Notes: a model not told the origin generated them from the letters alone. A stretch of 64,000 nucleotides of DNA from Micromonospora sp. NBC_01796 (GCF_035917455.1 NZ_CP109078.1:4443501-4507500); one strand, 5' to 3'; shown: positions 7,950 to 15,961, counted from the stretch's first letter. Numbers and translations are program-made.

Positions 7950-8716
7950 ACCCGGTGCTCGTGGTCGAGGGACTGAGCGTGGAACTCGGCGGCCGGCTCG
8001 CGCTGAGGGAGGTGGACCTGACGATCGACGTCGGGGAACTGGTGGGGCTGGTCGGGCCGAACGGGGCAGGCAAGACGACCCTGCTGCGGTCCGTACTCGG
8101 CCTGGTCCGGGCGGGGCGGGGGCGGATCACGGTGGCCGGCAGGCCGGCGCGGGCGGGTACGGCCACGGTCGGCTACGTGCCGCAGCGCCACGAGTTCACC
8201 TGGGACTTTCCCATCTCGGTGGAGGACGCCGTGATGACCGGCCGGACCGGGCGGATCGGCCTGTTGCGCCGCCCACGGGTGGCCGACTGGCACGCGGTAG
8301 GGGACGCGCTGGACCGGGTACGCCTCACCGACCTGCGCCGCCGCCCGGTCGGCGAACTCTCCGGCGGCCAGCGGCAGCGCGTACTCGTGGCCCGTGCACT
8401 TGCCGTGCGGCCGGAGATCCTGCTGTTGGACGAGCCGTTCACCGGCCTGGACATGCCTACCCAGGAACTACTCGGCGAGTTGTTCACCTCGCTGGCGAAG
8501 GAGAGCGCGGTCCTGATGGCCACCCACGACCTGGCGGCGGCGGTGTACGGCTGCGACCGGCTGGCCCTGCTGAACCAGACGATGATCGCCACCGGCCGAC
8601 CGGACCAGCTCCGGGACCGTCACCTGTGGATGGAAACGTTCCAGGTGAGCGAGCACAGCCATCTGTTGCGGACGCTCGGCCTGGCCACCATCCCGGCCGC
8701 GAACGTGGGGGCGTGA
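7946..8716 (+). CDS. Metal ABC transporter ATPase (anchored-repeat type)
   Basis: A 256-residue ABC ATPase with Walker A GPNGAGKTT, signature LSGGQRQRV, Walker B ILLLDEP and the switch histidine in ATHDL. The Q-loop region YVPQRHEF is typical of ZnuC/MntB-like subunits. It energises uptake of the metal caught by the lipoprotein at 5326. Its GTG start overlaps the previous stop (GTGA at 7946-7949), and the permease follows after one base, so three or four proteins are made in fixed ratio. Confidence 0.93.
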   Translation: MNPVLVVEGLSVELGGRLALREVDLTIDVGELVGLVGPNGAGKTTLLRSVLGLVRAGRGRITVAGRPARAGTATVGYVPQRHEFTWDFPISVEDAVMTGRTGRIGLLRRPRVADWHAVGDALDRVRLTDLRRRPVGELSGGQRQRVLVARALAVRPEILLLDEPFTGLDMPTQELLGELFTSLAKESAVLMATHDLAAAVYGCDRLALLNQTMIATGRPDQLRDRHLWMETFQVSEHSHLLRTLGLATIPAANVGA

Positions 8717-8717
8717 C

Positions 8718-9566
8718 GTGTCACCGGTCGACTTCATCGCCGATCTGCTCAACCCCGACCTGTCCTTCCTGCCCAAGGCGCTGTTCATCGCGGTGGTGTC
8801 GGCGATCGTCTGCGGGGTGATCGGCTGCCATGTGGTGCTGCGCGGCATGGCGTTCATTGGCGACGCGGTCGCCCACGCGGTGTTCCCCGGCCTTGCTGTC
8901 GCGTTTGTCGTATCCGGCAACCTGGTGCTCGGCGGCACCGTCGCCGGGATCCTCACCGCCCTGCTGATCGCGGTGTTCTCGCAGAACCGGCGGCTGCGGG
9001 AGGACTCCGTCATCGGCGTCTTCTTCGTCGCCGCGTTCGCGCTCGGTGTCGTGGTCATCTCCCGGGCACCGGGGTACGCCGGATCGCTGCAGCAGTTCCT
9101 GTTCGGCTCGATCACCGGCATCCCGGACCGGGACCTCCTCGTCGTGGGGGTGACCGGGTTGATCCTGCTCCTGGTCGCGTTCCTACTACACAAGGAGTTC
9201 GTCGCGGTCACCCTCGACCGGGAGATGGCCAGGGCCATCGGCCTGCGGGCATTCTGGCTCGACATCGTCCTCTACGTGATGGTCACCCTCGCGGTGGTCA
9301 TCTCGGTCCAGACCATCGGCAACATCCTGGTGCTGGCCCTGCTGGTCACCCCGGCCTCGGCGGCCCGGCTGCTGACCGACCGGCTGGGCGTCATGATGCT
9401 GCTGGCGCCGGTCATCGGCGGCCTGTCGGCCCTGCTCGGCCTGTACGTCTCCTGGTCGTGGGACCTGCCCGTGGGCGGCACGATCGTGCTCGCCCTGACC
9501 GCGGTCTTCCTGCTCGCCTGGCTCTTCGCGCCCCGGCACGGACTACTCGCCAGGTACGTCTTCTAG
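8718..9566 (+). CDS. Metal ABC transporter permease (ZnuB-like, anchored-repeat type)
   Basis: A 282-residue ABC-3 family permease with about eight hydrophobic helices. Family marks include HVVLRGMAFIGDAVAHAVFPGLA and the late stretch TIGNILVLALLVTPASAARLLTDRL. It forms the channel for the zinc (possibly manganese) ion supplied by the 5326 protein. Start GTG 8718, one base after the ATPase stop. It is the last gene of the rightward operon; a perfect hairpin follows 11 bases after its stop. Confidence 0.93.
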   Translation: MSPVDFIADLLNPDLSFLPKALFIAVVSAIVCGVIGCHVVLRGMAFIGDAVAHAVFPGLAVAFVVSGNLVLGGTVAGILTALLIAVFSQNRRLREDSVIGVFFVAAFALGVVVISRAPGYAGSLQQFLFGSITGIPDRDLLVVGVTGLILLLVAFLLHKEFVAVTLDREMARAIGLRAFWLDIVLYVMVTLAVVISVQTIGNILVLALLVTPASAARLLTDRLGVMMLLAPVIGGLSALLGLYVSWSWDLPVGGTIVLALTAVFLLAWLFAPRHGLLARYVF

Positions 9567-9577
9567 TACCCGGCACG

Positions 9578-9613
9578 ACAGTGCCGGCCCGCCGTCGCGC
9601 GGGCCGGCACTGT
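9578..9613. terminator. Bidirectional terminator shared by two converging operons
   Basis: A perfect 15-bp stem (ACAGTGCCGGCCCGC at 9578-9592 with 9599-9613) and a 6-base loop. It lies between the end of the permease gene on the plus strand and the end of the LPTTG protein gene on the minus strand. There is no T-run, which is usual in such genomes. Confidence 0.85.
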
Positions 9614-9657
9614 GACGGCCGTGGGTCAGTTCCCTCGTCCGTACCCCCGGACGATCC

Positions 9658-11580
9658 TCATGCCTGTCGACGTCGCCTCGTGAGCAGGAACAGGGCGCCG
9701 CCGGCCAGCAGCAGGCCCGTACCGAGGTAGATCGGCGTGACCAGCGAGTCGCCGGTGGTCGGGAGTCGACCGCCCGCGCCGCCGCAGCCGGTGTCGGTCG
9801 TCTTCGTCAGCAGCGCGGACGGATCGGCGTCACCCACGGCAACCGTCAGCACCTGCGTGTCGGTCGAGATCGTGCCCGAGGCCAGCTTCGCCGACTGGGT
9901 GAACGTCAGCCGGTACGCGCCCTGCCTGGTGAAGGCCCAGTTGCCGTGTGCGTGCGTACCGAGGGGGATGTCGTAGCTGTCCGGGAGCCCGTCTGCGCTG
10001 TTGAGGACGACAACCGGCTTGCCGAACGCGTCGAGCTGGTAGACGGCCACCGCTCCCGGCCCGTTCACCCCGGTGAGCTTCCACGTCACCGGCCCGCTGA
10101 CCTGGGAGGTCTTCAGCTCCTCGGTGTTCCAGCCGGCCCAGAGGAGGTTCTGGTTCTGGGTCTGCGGGATCTGCCACACGGTCGTTGCGGCGGGACCGAG
10201 GAAGTCGAACTGCCCACCGGGCGGAACGGTGACCGCCGCGGCCGGCCTGACCTGGAACACCACCTGCGACGGGCTGCGCCAGGTGGTGCCGTTGCCGGTC
10301 GTACCGTCCTTGATCTGCGAGACCAGGCGCCCGCCGACGATGCGGGCGGCATAGTCCACGTGCCCCTGGCTCAGCACCACGCCGCTCGTCCGGGTGGTCG
10401 GCACGCAGGCCGGGGTGGTCGGGGCGGCGGTGGTCGGACGGCCGGTCGCGGTGGCCGACGCGGTCGGTGTCGGTGAAACGGTACGGGGCGAGTTGGGCGA
10501 CGGGGTCGGGGTTGGGCTCGGAGGCGATGTGGTGGTACCCGTCGGTGTGGGGGAGCCGGTCGGGGGCGGATTGCCCTGGTCATCGGTGACCAGGTGAATC
10601 ACCGGCGTCGACGTCGAGCGCTGGTGGTCGTTGTCGTATCGGGGTGAGAAGCGGCCGGTGATCGAGTGTTCGCCCACGGCCAGCGCGGTCGTGGTCAGCG
10701 TCGCGGTTCCGTCGGCGCCGACCTCTGCGTACCCGAGCGGCGTCTCGCCGTCGAAGAACTCGATCCACCCGGTCGCCCCGGCCGGTCCGACCGTACCGGT
10801 GAGGGCCACCGGGGTTCCCGCCGACGATGACGGGGGATCGACCGTGACCCCCGTGGCGGTCGGCTCGCCGATCACGTCGGCCGCGGAGGCGCCGCCCACG
10901 AACCAGGTGTAGTCGACCGGCCCGGAGGTCAGGGTGGCGCCACCGGCGATGGTCGCGGTGGCCTCGAAGGTGAGGGTGTAGCGCCCGAGTGCGGTGAACA
11001 CCCAGTTTGCGTGTACGTGCGAGAACACCGGCTGCCGCAGCGAGGCGTACGCGGGGTCGACCGAGCTGAAGTTGCGGATGGGCATACCGACCGGATCGCT
11101 CTGGAACACCTCGACCCGTCCCGGGCCGTGCACCGCCCGCAGGTGCAGGTCCACCGCGTCGTCGGTGAACACGCCGCTCGGCAGGCTCTCGGTGTCCCAA
11201 CCGGGCCAGAGCAGGCCGTCGAGCTGGGTCATCGGAGCCAGCCACAGTGGTGCGCCGGCCGGTCCCAGGAACGCGTACTCCGGCAGGTCCGGTACGCCCG
11301 CCGCCGAGAGTTCGTTGTCGAAGAGCTGGAAGACGATCTCGCTCGGATCCGCGTGTACGTGGTCCGGGGCGTTGCCGATCCGCGTCTTCAGGCACAGGTT
11401 TCCGTCCACGTACTGCACGTCGACGGCATCGGTGTGGACGTTGTTGACGACGGTTCGCTGGATGCTCGCCGGGGGTGCGGCCAGCACCTCGGTGGCGGGC
11501 AGGGTCCACGGGACCAGAGCTGTCGCCGCTGTCGCCGCGGCGGCTACCGCGGCGAGTCGGATTCTCGCCGTGCCTGACAT
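9658..11580 (-). CDS. LPTTG wall-anchored protein with two surface repeats
   Basis: About 640 residues: signal peptide (LAAVAAAATAATALVPW), a first choice-of-anchor M repeat (YAFLGPAGAPLWLAPMTQ ... GWDTE ... VHGPG ... SHVHANWVF), a bacterial Ig-like domain (VDPPSSSAGTPVALTGTV ... GEHSITGRF), a Pro/Thr/Ser linker, a second repeat (GHVDYAAR ... FDFLGPAATTVWQIPQTQ ... GWNTEE ... NGPG ... THAHGNWAF), then LPTTG (about 606), a hydrophobic helix and Arg-rich tail. The last part is a sortase signal, so the protein is joined to the wall. ATG 11580 is preceded by GGGAGAG and AAGGA. It is the third and last gene of the leftward surface operon, opposite the transporter genes. Confidence 0.88.
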   Translation of the reverse strand: MSGTARIRLAAVAAAATAATALVPWTLPATEVLAAPPASIQRTVVNNVHTDAVDVQYVDGNLCLKTRIGNAPDHVHADPSEIVFQLFDNELSAAGVPDLPEYAFLGPAGAPLWLAPMTQLDGLLWPGWDTESLPSGVFTDDAVDLHLRAVHGPGRVEVFQSDPVGMPIRNFSSVDPAYASLRQPVFSHVHANWVFTALGRYTLTFEATATIAGGATLTSGPVDYTWFVGGASAADVIGEPTATGVTVDPPSSSAGTPVALTGTVGPAGATGWIEFFDGETPLGYAEVGADGTATLTTTALAVGEHSITGRFSPRYDNDHQRSTSTPVIHLVTDDQGNPPPTGSPTPTGTTTSPPSPTPTPSPNSPRTVSPTPTASATATGRPTTAAPTTPACVPTTRTSGVVLSQGHVDYAARIVGGRLVSQIKDGTTGNGTTWRSPSQVVFQVRPAAAVTVPPGGQFDFLGPAATTVWQIPQTQNQNLLWAGWNTEELKTSQVSGPVTWKLTGVNGPGAVAVYQLDAFGKPVVVLNSADGLPDSYDIPLGTHAHGNWAFTRQGAYRLTFTQSAKLASGTISTDTQVLTVAVGDADPSALLTKTTDTGCGGAGGRLPTTGDSLVTPIYLGTGLLLAGGALFLLTRRRRQA

Positions 11581-11643
11581 TCCTTGTCTCTCCCTGTGTC
11601 GGGGGCGGGCGCCACGGGCGTGGCACACGCAAAACGCCGCCGA

Positions 11644-11680
11644 CCGTGGGGCCGACTCCGGGTGGAATCGGCCCGCACGG
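11644..11680 (-). terminator. Stem-loop between two surface-repeat genes
   Basis: An 11- to 12-bp stem (11644-11655 with 11668-11680, one bulged base) and a 12-base loop, lying in the 124-bp gap. On the minus strand a TTTT stretch follows about 14 bases further on. It may attenuate read-through from the 12358 gene into the LPTTG gene, or protect the upstream mRNA. Confidence 0.4.
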
Positions 11681-11704
11681 TTTTCGTGGCGGTGCAGGTG
11701 CCGG

Positions 11705-12358
11705 TCAGCCGGCCTGGAAGGTGTACGTGACCGCGCCCGAGGTGGCTCCGGCGCCGTTCTGGGCGGTTGCCCTGAACGTCAGGGTGTAGGTGCCCGCGGT
11801 GGAGAAGGCCCAGTTGCCGTGCGCGTGCGTACCGGCGGCGATGCCGCCCGGCCACACCGACACCGGGCAGCCGGCGGCGGTGTTGGTGTTCAACTTGAAG
11901 CTGGGCGTGGCCGGGAAACCGCCGGTGGTGTAGAGGGCGAAACGGGACCCGGCCGGCCCGGACCAGCCGGTCAACTCCAGCTTGACCGGGCCCTGGGCGG
12001 CCGGCACGTCGGTGGTGTTCCAACCGGCGTACAGCCGGTCCGAGACGAGGGTCTGCGGGGCCACGTACATGGTGGTTCCGGCCGGGCCGAGGCACTGCCA
12101 CGCGGTCCCGCTCGGGATGGTGGCCGTGGCGGCGGGGGTCACCCGGAGCACCTGCCCGGCCGGCGACAGGTCGTCGTTGTCCGGCGCGTACGTCTTGAGA
12201 TCGAGGGTCAGGGTGTTGTCGGCGGCGTTGTAGTCCACGTCGAACACGTCGAGGTGTCCGGTTTCGATGGTGGCCGCCATCGCCGGTGAGGCGGTGAAGA
12301 CGGTCGCCGCCACGGTCAGTACGGCGGTGAGGCCGAACAGCCGGTTCTTGAGTTTCAT
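11705..12358 (-). CDS. Secreted single-repeat surface protein
   Basis: A 217-residue protein with a clear signal peptide (MKLKNRLFGLTAVLTVAATV ... AMA) and a single choice-of-anchor M repeat: GHLDVFDVDY, CLGPAGTTMYVAPQTL, LYAGWNTTD, GWSGPAGSR, THAHGNWAF. It ends right after the repeat, with no membrane helix or sorting signal, so it should be released or held by other proteins. ATG 12358 has GGAGGA seven bases upstream. It is the middle gene of the leftward surface operon. Confidence 0.88.
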   Translation of the reverse strand: MKLKNRLFGLTAVLTVAATVFTASPAMAATIETGHLDVFDVDYNAADNTLTLDLKTYAPDNDDLSPAGQVLRVTPAATATIPSGTAWQCLGPAGTTMYVAPQTLVSDRLYAGWNTTDVPAAQGPVKLELTGWSGPAGSRFALYTTGGFPATPSFKLNTNTAAGCPVSVWPGGIAAGTHAHGNWAFSTAGTYTLTFRATAQNGAGATSGAVTYTFQAG

Positions 12359-12411
12359 GAGGGTCCTCCGGAGGGGGTTCGGGCGCGCGGGGCTGCTCGG
12401 TGCGAGCTGTC

Positions 12412-13068
12412 TCAGGACAGGACGGCGAACTTGATCCAGACCGGCGCCGAGGTGACCGTCTCGCCGCTCGCGGCCAGGGTGGCGGTCGCGTCGATCTTGA
12501 CCAGGTAGATGCCGGCCTTCTCGAACGCCCAGTTCGCGTGCAGGTGCACTCCCGCCGGCAGGGTGACCACGTCGGGCAGCCCGTCCTCGCTGTCGGCGAG
12601 CACGGTCGGCGCGCCGACCGGGTCGGTGGTGAACAGGCTCAGTCCGTCCGGGCCGAGGACCTGCTTGAACCGGATCCGGATGCTGTCTGCGGTGAAGACA
12701 CCGGGTTCGATCTCCTCGGTGGAAAGGCCGGGCCAGAGCAGGGTGGGGTCCTGCGTCTCGGGCAGCACCCAGACCGGCGCGCCCGGGGCACCCAGGAACG
12801 CGTACGCCGGGTCGTCCGGCACGGTGGTTTTCGCCTGGCGCTTGGTCACCAGGAGTACGTCGGCCGGGTCCCGCTCGACGTCCGGCTCGACCGACTCGTC
12901 GTGGATCGTGATTCCCAACTCGCCGTCCTCGTAGGCGACGTCCACCGCGTCGACGTGACCCTGCGAGATCACCGTGACGGCGTTGGCCTGCGCGGGGGCT
13001 GAGAAGGCCAGGACACCCGCGGTGAGCGCCGCCGTGACGGCGACGAGCCCTGCGGTTCGTGAACGCAT
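12412..13068 (-). CDS. Secreted single-repeat surface protein
   Basis: A 218-residue secreted protein: signal peptide ending near APAQANA, then one choice-of-anchor M repeat (GHVDAVDVAYEDGELGI, YAFLGAPGAPVWVLPETQ, LLWPGLSTEE, VLGPDG, VHLHANWAF). No anchor is present. It is the first gene after the Zur-box promoter at 13116-13143, followed in the same direction by two more repeat proteins. AAGGAGA lies upstream of ATG 13068. The conserved HxHxNW histidines make metal contact plausible but this is not shown for the family. Confidence 0.88.
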   Translation of the reverse strand: MRSRTAGLVAVTAALTAGVLAFSAPAQANAVTVISQGHVDAVDVAYEDGELGITIHDESVEPDVERDPADVLLVTKRQAKTTVPDDPAYAFLGAPGAPVWVLPETQDPTLLWPGLSTEEIEPGVFTADSIRIRFKQVLGPDGLSLFTTDPVGAPTVLADSEDGLPDVVTLPAGVHLHANWAFEKAGIYLVKIDATATLAASGETVTSAPVWIKFAVLS

Positions 13069-13115
13069 GCGGTTTCTCCTTCATAGACAGAGCCACCTTC
13101 CGTGACCCGGCCTAA

Positions 13116-13143
13116 ACGATAATGATTTTCATTTGCGTGTCAA
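13116..13143 (-). promoter_or_regulatory. Promoter overlapped by Zur box 3
   Basis: On the minus strand TTGACA (13143-13138) and TATCGT (13121-13116) are 16 bases apart. The spacer and -10 are covered by ATGAAAATCATTATCGT (13132-13116), the best copy of the box also found at 4482 and 4545. A repressor here would shut off the three surface-protein genes, and may also affect the zur gene to the right. Confidence 0.75.
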
Positions 13144-13220
13144 GGGAGTTGAGCCCGGAGGAGAGGCGCACGCCGTACACTTGGCCCCGCTCGTACGCCC
13201 GAGTCGGGAAGGTGTCGCTC

Positions 13221-13634
13221 GTGATCAATTCCATGCCCGGGGTCACTCGCAACACCCGGCAACGTGGCGAGGTCGTCGCCCTGCTCGGTGAGGTGACCGA
13301 GTTCCGCAGCGCCCAGCAGCTCCACGCCGACCTGCGCCAGCGCGGTGTCGGGGTCGGACTGACCACGGTCTACCGGACCCTGCAGACGCTGGTCGACGCG
13401 GGCGAGATCGACGTCATGCGGCTGCCCAACGGGGAGCAGCTCTACCGGCGGTGCAGCCCGACCCACCACCATCACCTGGTCTGCCGGCACTGCGCCCGTA
13501 CGGTCGAGGTGGCCGGACCGACGGTCGAGACCTGGACCAAACGGGTTGCCGACGAACACGGCTTCACCGACGTGGGGCACACGCTGGAGATCTTCGGCAC
13601 CTGCGCCCAGTGCGCGGCCCAACGGCAGGGCTGA
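13221..13634 (+). CDS. zur: Zinc uptake regulator, Fur family
   Basis: About 137 residues: N-terminal winged helix (LTTVYRTLQTLVDAGEIDVM), the histidine-rich hinge THHHHLVC, and two CxxC pairs (CRHC and CAQC) for structural zinc. Fur-family repressors of the Zur type bind DNA when loaded with zinc and block uptake and zinc-sparing genes. Its position beside the surface operon and the three matching boxes in this locus favour Zur over Fur or Nur. I chose GTG 13221, which has GGGAAGG upstream; ATG 13233 is possible. It may have its own promoter (TACACT at 13176). Confidence 0.88.
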   Translation: MINSMPGVTRNTRQRGEVVALLGEVTEFRSAQQLHADLRQRGVGVGLTTVYRTLQTLVDAGEIDVMRLPNGEQLYRRCSPTHHHHLVCRHCARTVEVAGPTVETWTKRVADEHGFTDVGHTLEIFGTCAQCAAQRQG

Positions 13635-13641
13635 CGACCCG

Positions 13642-14511
13642 GTGAGTGGTCGGCTCCGGGAGATCGGCCGGCAGACCGTCGAGATCGCCGAGTCCGGCCA
13701 CTACACGAGCCCCGCCGGTACGCGGATCAGCATCGCCGAGGCGGTCGGCGCCGCGATCGCCGGCACCCGGCACTACCTGCCGGACACCCCGTTACCCGAA
13801 CCCGCGCCGCGACCGTCCCCGGCACCAGCGGACGAGGCGGGAACCGGGCAGCCGCTGGAGCGGCCGGCGGTGACGGTGACCCGTGAGTCGACCCTGGGCG
13901 CCGCCGCGCGGTTCGGTCCGGACGTGGCCTGCCTGGTGTTCGCCTCGGCGAAGAACCCCGGTGGTGGTTTCCTCGGCGGCGCCAAGGCGCAGGAGGAGGA
14001 CATCGCCCGCGCCTCGGCCCTCTACCCGTGCCTGCGCAGCGCTCCGGAGTTCTACGAGTTCCACCGCAACCAGCAGGACCTGCGCTACAGCGACCGGGTG
14101 ATCTACTCACCGGGGGTCCCGGTGTTCCGGGACGAGCGGGGTCACCTGCTCGACCGGCCCTTCCGGAGCGCGTTCCTGACCTCGGCCGCGCCGAACCTCG
14201 GGGCGATCGTGCGCAACCAGCCGGCGGACGCCGCCGACGTACCCGGGGTGCTGGGGCGGCGGGCCGAGCGGGTGCTCCGGATCGCCGCCGCGCACGGCCA
14301 CCGCCGGTTGGTGCTCGGGGCCTGGGGCTGCGGGGTGTTCCGCAACGATCCCGGCACCGTGGCGCGGGCGTTCGCCGAGGCGCTGCGGGTGGTCGACCGG
14401 TTCGACGAGGTGGTGTTCGCGATCTACGACAAGATGCCGGGTACCCCGGTCCACGCCGCCTTCGACGAGGTCATGCGGGGGTGGCGAGACCGGCCAGGGT
14501 CGCCTGGATGA
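13642..14511 (+). CDS. Bacterial-type poly(ADP-ribose) glycohydrolase (TIGR02452 family)
   Basis: A 289-residue macrodomain-like protein with the PARG signature GGG-x7-QEE (GGG at 107-109, QEE at 117-119), where the second Glu is catalytic in known PARGs. The domain order (N-terminal helical region, then VACLVFASAKNPGGGFLGGAKAQEEDIARAS, later LGAWGCGVFRNDP) matches the microbial PARG catalytic family. It would release ADP-ribose from proteins or other targets, exo-type. A GTG start at 13642 is chosen, seven bases after the zur stop, so it may be read from the zur transcript. Its 3' end overlaps by 41 bases the DUF5753 gene on the other strand. Confidence 0.82.
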   Translation: MSGRLREIGRQTVEIAESGHYTSPAGTRISIAEAVGAAIAGTRHYLPDTPLPEPAPRPSPAPADEAGTGQPLERPAVTVTRESTLGAAARFGPDVACLVFASAKNPGGGFLGGAKAQEEDIARASALYPCLRSAPEFYEFHRNQQDLRYSDRVIYSPGVPVFRDERGHLLDRPFRSAFLTSAAPNLGAIVRNQPADAADVPGVLGRRAERVLRIAAAHGHRRLVLGAWGCGVFRNDPGTVARAFAEALRVVDRFDEVVFAIYDKMPGTPVHAAFDEVMRGWRDRPGSPG

Positions 14512-15325
14512 TGTCGCGGGCGTCCTCGCCGTGCCGGGCCACCTCGTGCAGACGGTCGAAGATCCGCCCGAATCGCAGGGCGTCGGCGGCGGTCTGCCAG
14601 GTCTGTTCCTCGGCCCAGGTCTCGACGGTGACGGTGTCGTCGAACATGACAAAACCGTGCAGCGGGGCGAGCGGCAACCGGGCTTCGGTGGGGATGACAC
14701 CGAGTTCGACGTTGCTCATGCCGGTCAGCGCGGTGAGCCGGTCGAGCTGCCCGCGCATCACGTCGACCGGGCAGAGCGACATGCGCAGTACGGACTCGGT
14801 CACCAGGAACCGGAACTGCTTGGTCGAGTCGTAGAGCACCTGCTGGCGCTGGATCCGCAGCAGCAGCGCGTCCTCCAGATCGTCGCCGGGGGCACCGTGG
14901 AACTCGACGTTCTCGGCGAGGCGTACGCGGGCGTAGTCGGCGGTCTGGAGCAGGCCCGGCACCACGCCGAGTTCGAAGTTGCGGACCAGGGTCGCCTCCG
15001 CGGCCAACTCCATCATGGAGCGTTGGGTGCCGGCCTGTGCCGCGTCCGACGCGCCGCGCCGCCAGGCGATGTGTTCCCCGCGCAGTGCGCGCAACTGTCG
15101 CAGCAACTCGTCGAGGAGGGGTTCGTCGGCGTCGATCACCGCGCCCCAGGCCCGTACGTCGTCCTCGGTGGGTAGTTGCCGACCGGTCTCGATCCGGGAG
15201 ACCTTCGACTGGACCCAGCCCAGCCGGCTTGCCAGGTTGATCCCTGAAATGCCCTCGCGTGCCCGAAGCTCTCGCAGCCTCGCCCCAAGCGCTCCTCGGT
15301 CGCTGCCGGTCTGGTTGCTGGACAT
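14471..15325 (-). CDS. Helix-turn-helix regulator with DUF5753 (Scr1 family)
   Basis: A 284-residue protein: N-terminal XRE-type helix-turn-helix (LGARLRELRAREGISGINLASRLGWVQSKVSRIETG, split about 13-48) and a C-terminal DUF5753 region (EATLVRNFELGVVPGLLQTADYAR ... FLVTESVLR). Actinobacteria have many such regulators, usually next to a small partner gene. Here the small gene at 15546-15749 lies just upstream on the same strand and may be the partner. ATG 15325 has GGAGCAGG upstream; a GTG directly before it is possible. Targets unknown. Confidence 0.88.
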   Translation of the reverse strand: MSSNQTGSDRGALGARLRELRAREGISGINLASRLGWVQSKVSRIETGRQLPTEDDVRAWGAVIDADEPLLDELLRQLRALRGEHIAWRRGASDAAQAGTQRSMMELAAEATLVRNFELGVVPGLLQTADYARVRLAENVEFHGAPGDDLEDALLLRIQRQQVLYDSTKQFRFLVTESVLRMSLCPVDVMRGQLDRLTALTGMSNVELGVIPTEARLPLAPLHGFVMFDDTVTVETWAEEQTWQTAADALRFGRIFDRLHEVARHGEDARDIIQATLAGLATPA

Positions 15326-15479
15326 CACCTGCTCCTAAGCTGCGCTTGGGTAGGCGTCACGGTACAGCTCACAAGGCATCGCAGGTGGTAGAGCGGCCGA
15401 GTGACCAGCCAATGTCGGGCTGACCGGTCCGGGTACGGCACCGGCCCGGTGGTGGATCCTCCGCTGTCCAGCTTAGGTC

Positions 15480-15537
15480 GATCGGCTCACCGGCGGGATC
15501 CTCGCGGGTGCGCGTACTCCTGTTCGGTGAGCCGATC
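15480..15537 (-). terminator. Stem-loop after the small hypothetical gene
   Basis: A 13-bp perfect inverted repeat, GATCGGCTCACCG (15480-15492) with 15525-15537, and a 32-base loop. It begins nine bases beyond the stop of the gene ending at 15546 on the minus strand and separates it from the DUF5753 regulator. Confidence 0.55.
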
Positions 15538-15545
15538 TCAGATAA

Positions 15546-15749
15546 CTACAAAGCCTTGGCGATCTCCGCCAGTACGTCGACCGGCACCTCGACCACAGTC
15601 TCGTGCGCGGGTACGTCAAGCTGTGCCAGGGCTTCGGGGTCGGACACCCGCCATCCCTGTACAACGAAGGTGTCGCGGTCGGTGCGATATAGCGACGGGC
15701 AGTTGTTTACCTGTGACAACGCAGTCTTGCGAACGAAGGTGAGCTTCAC
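15546..15749 (-). CDS. Small hypothetical protein, likely partner of the DUF5753 regulator
   Basis: A 67-residue acidic protein (KLTFVRKTALSQVNNCPSLYRTDRDTFVVQGWRVSDPEALAQL). I recall similar short proteins with 'CPsLYrTDRdTyVVQG' near helix-turn-helix genes in Streptomyces and Micromonospora, but no function is known to me. No membrane segment or signal. GTG 15749 has GAGGTGGAG upstream; a GTG at 15764 is an alternative. Upstream (15750-15961) is a 212-bp gap with ATGCATGAT-type imperfect palindromes near 15913-15950. Confidence 0.7.
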   Translation of the reverse strand: MKLTFVRKTALSQVNNCPSLYRTDRDTFVVQGWRVSDPEALAQLDVPAHETVVEVPVDVLAEIAKAL

Positions 15750-15961
15750 GGCTCCACCTCTCACTCTCGATATGCCGCTTTTGGCCGGATGCCAGGCGAC
15801 CTGCGTTGCATTATGCGTCTGCGCGATGGGCGGCTAACCCAGTTTGCGGCGCGACACGGCATTAAAAGTGCCTTAACTTTGGCTCAGTCGAACATATCCG
15901 ACACGTACCGCAATGATGCATGATCCATTCAGGATCGAACATGCATGATTCGCGCATTCGG

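Noticed and set aside
13116..13220. A longer zur frame starting at 13122
   Set aside because: It would begin inside the Zur box and encode a 33-residue extension not seen in Fur proteins; GTG 13221 has a ribosome site and gives the normal length.
15370..15412. tRNA-like stretch (GGTGGTAGAGCGGCCGAGTG)
   Set aside because: It recalls a D-arm, but no acceptor stem, anticodon arm or T-arm can be placed around it.
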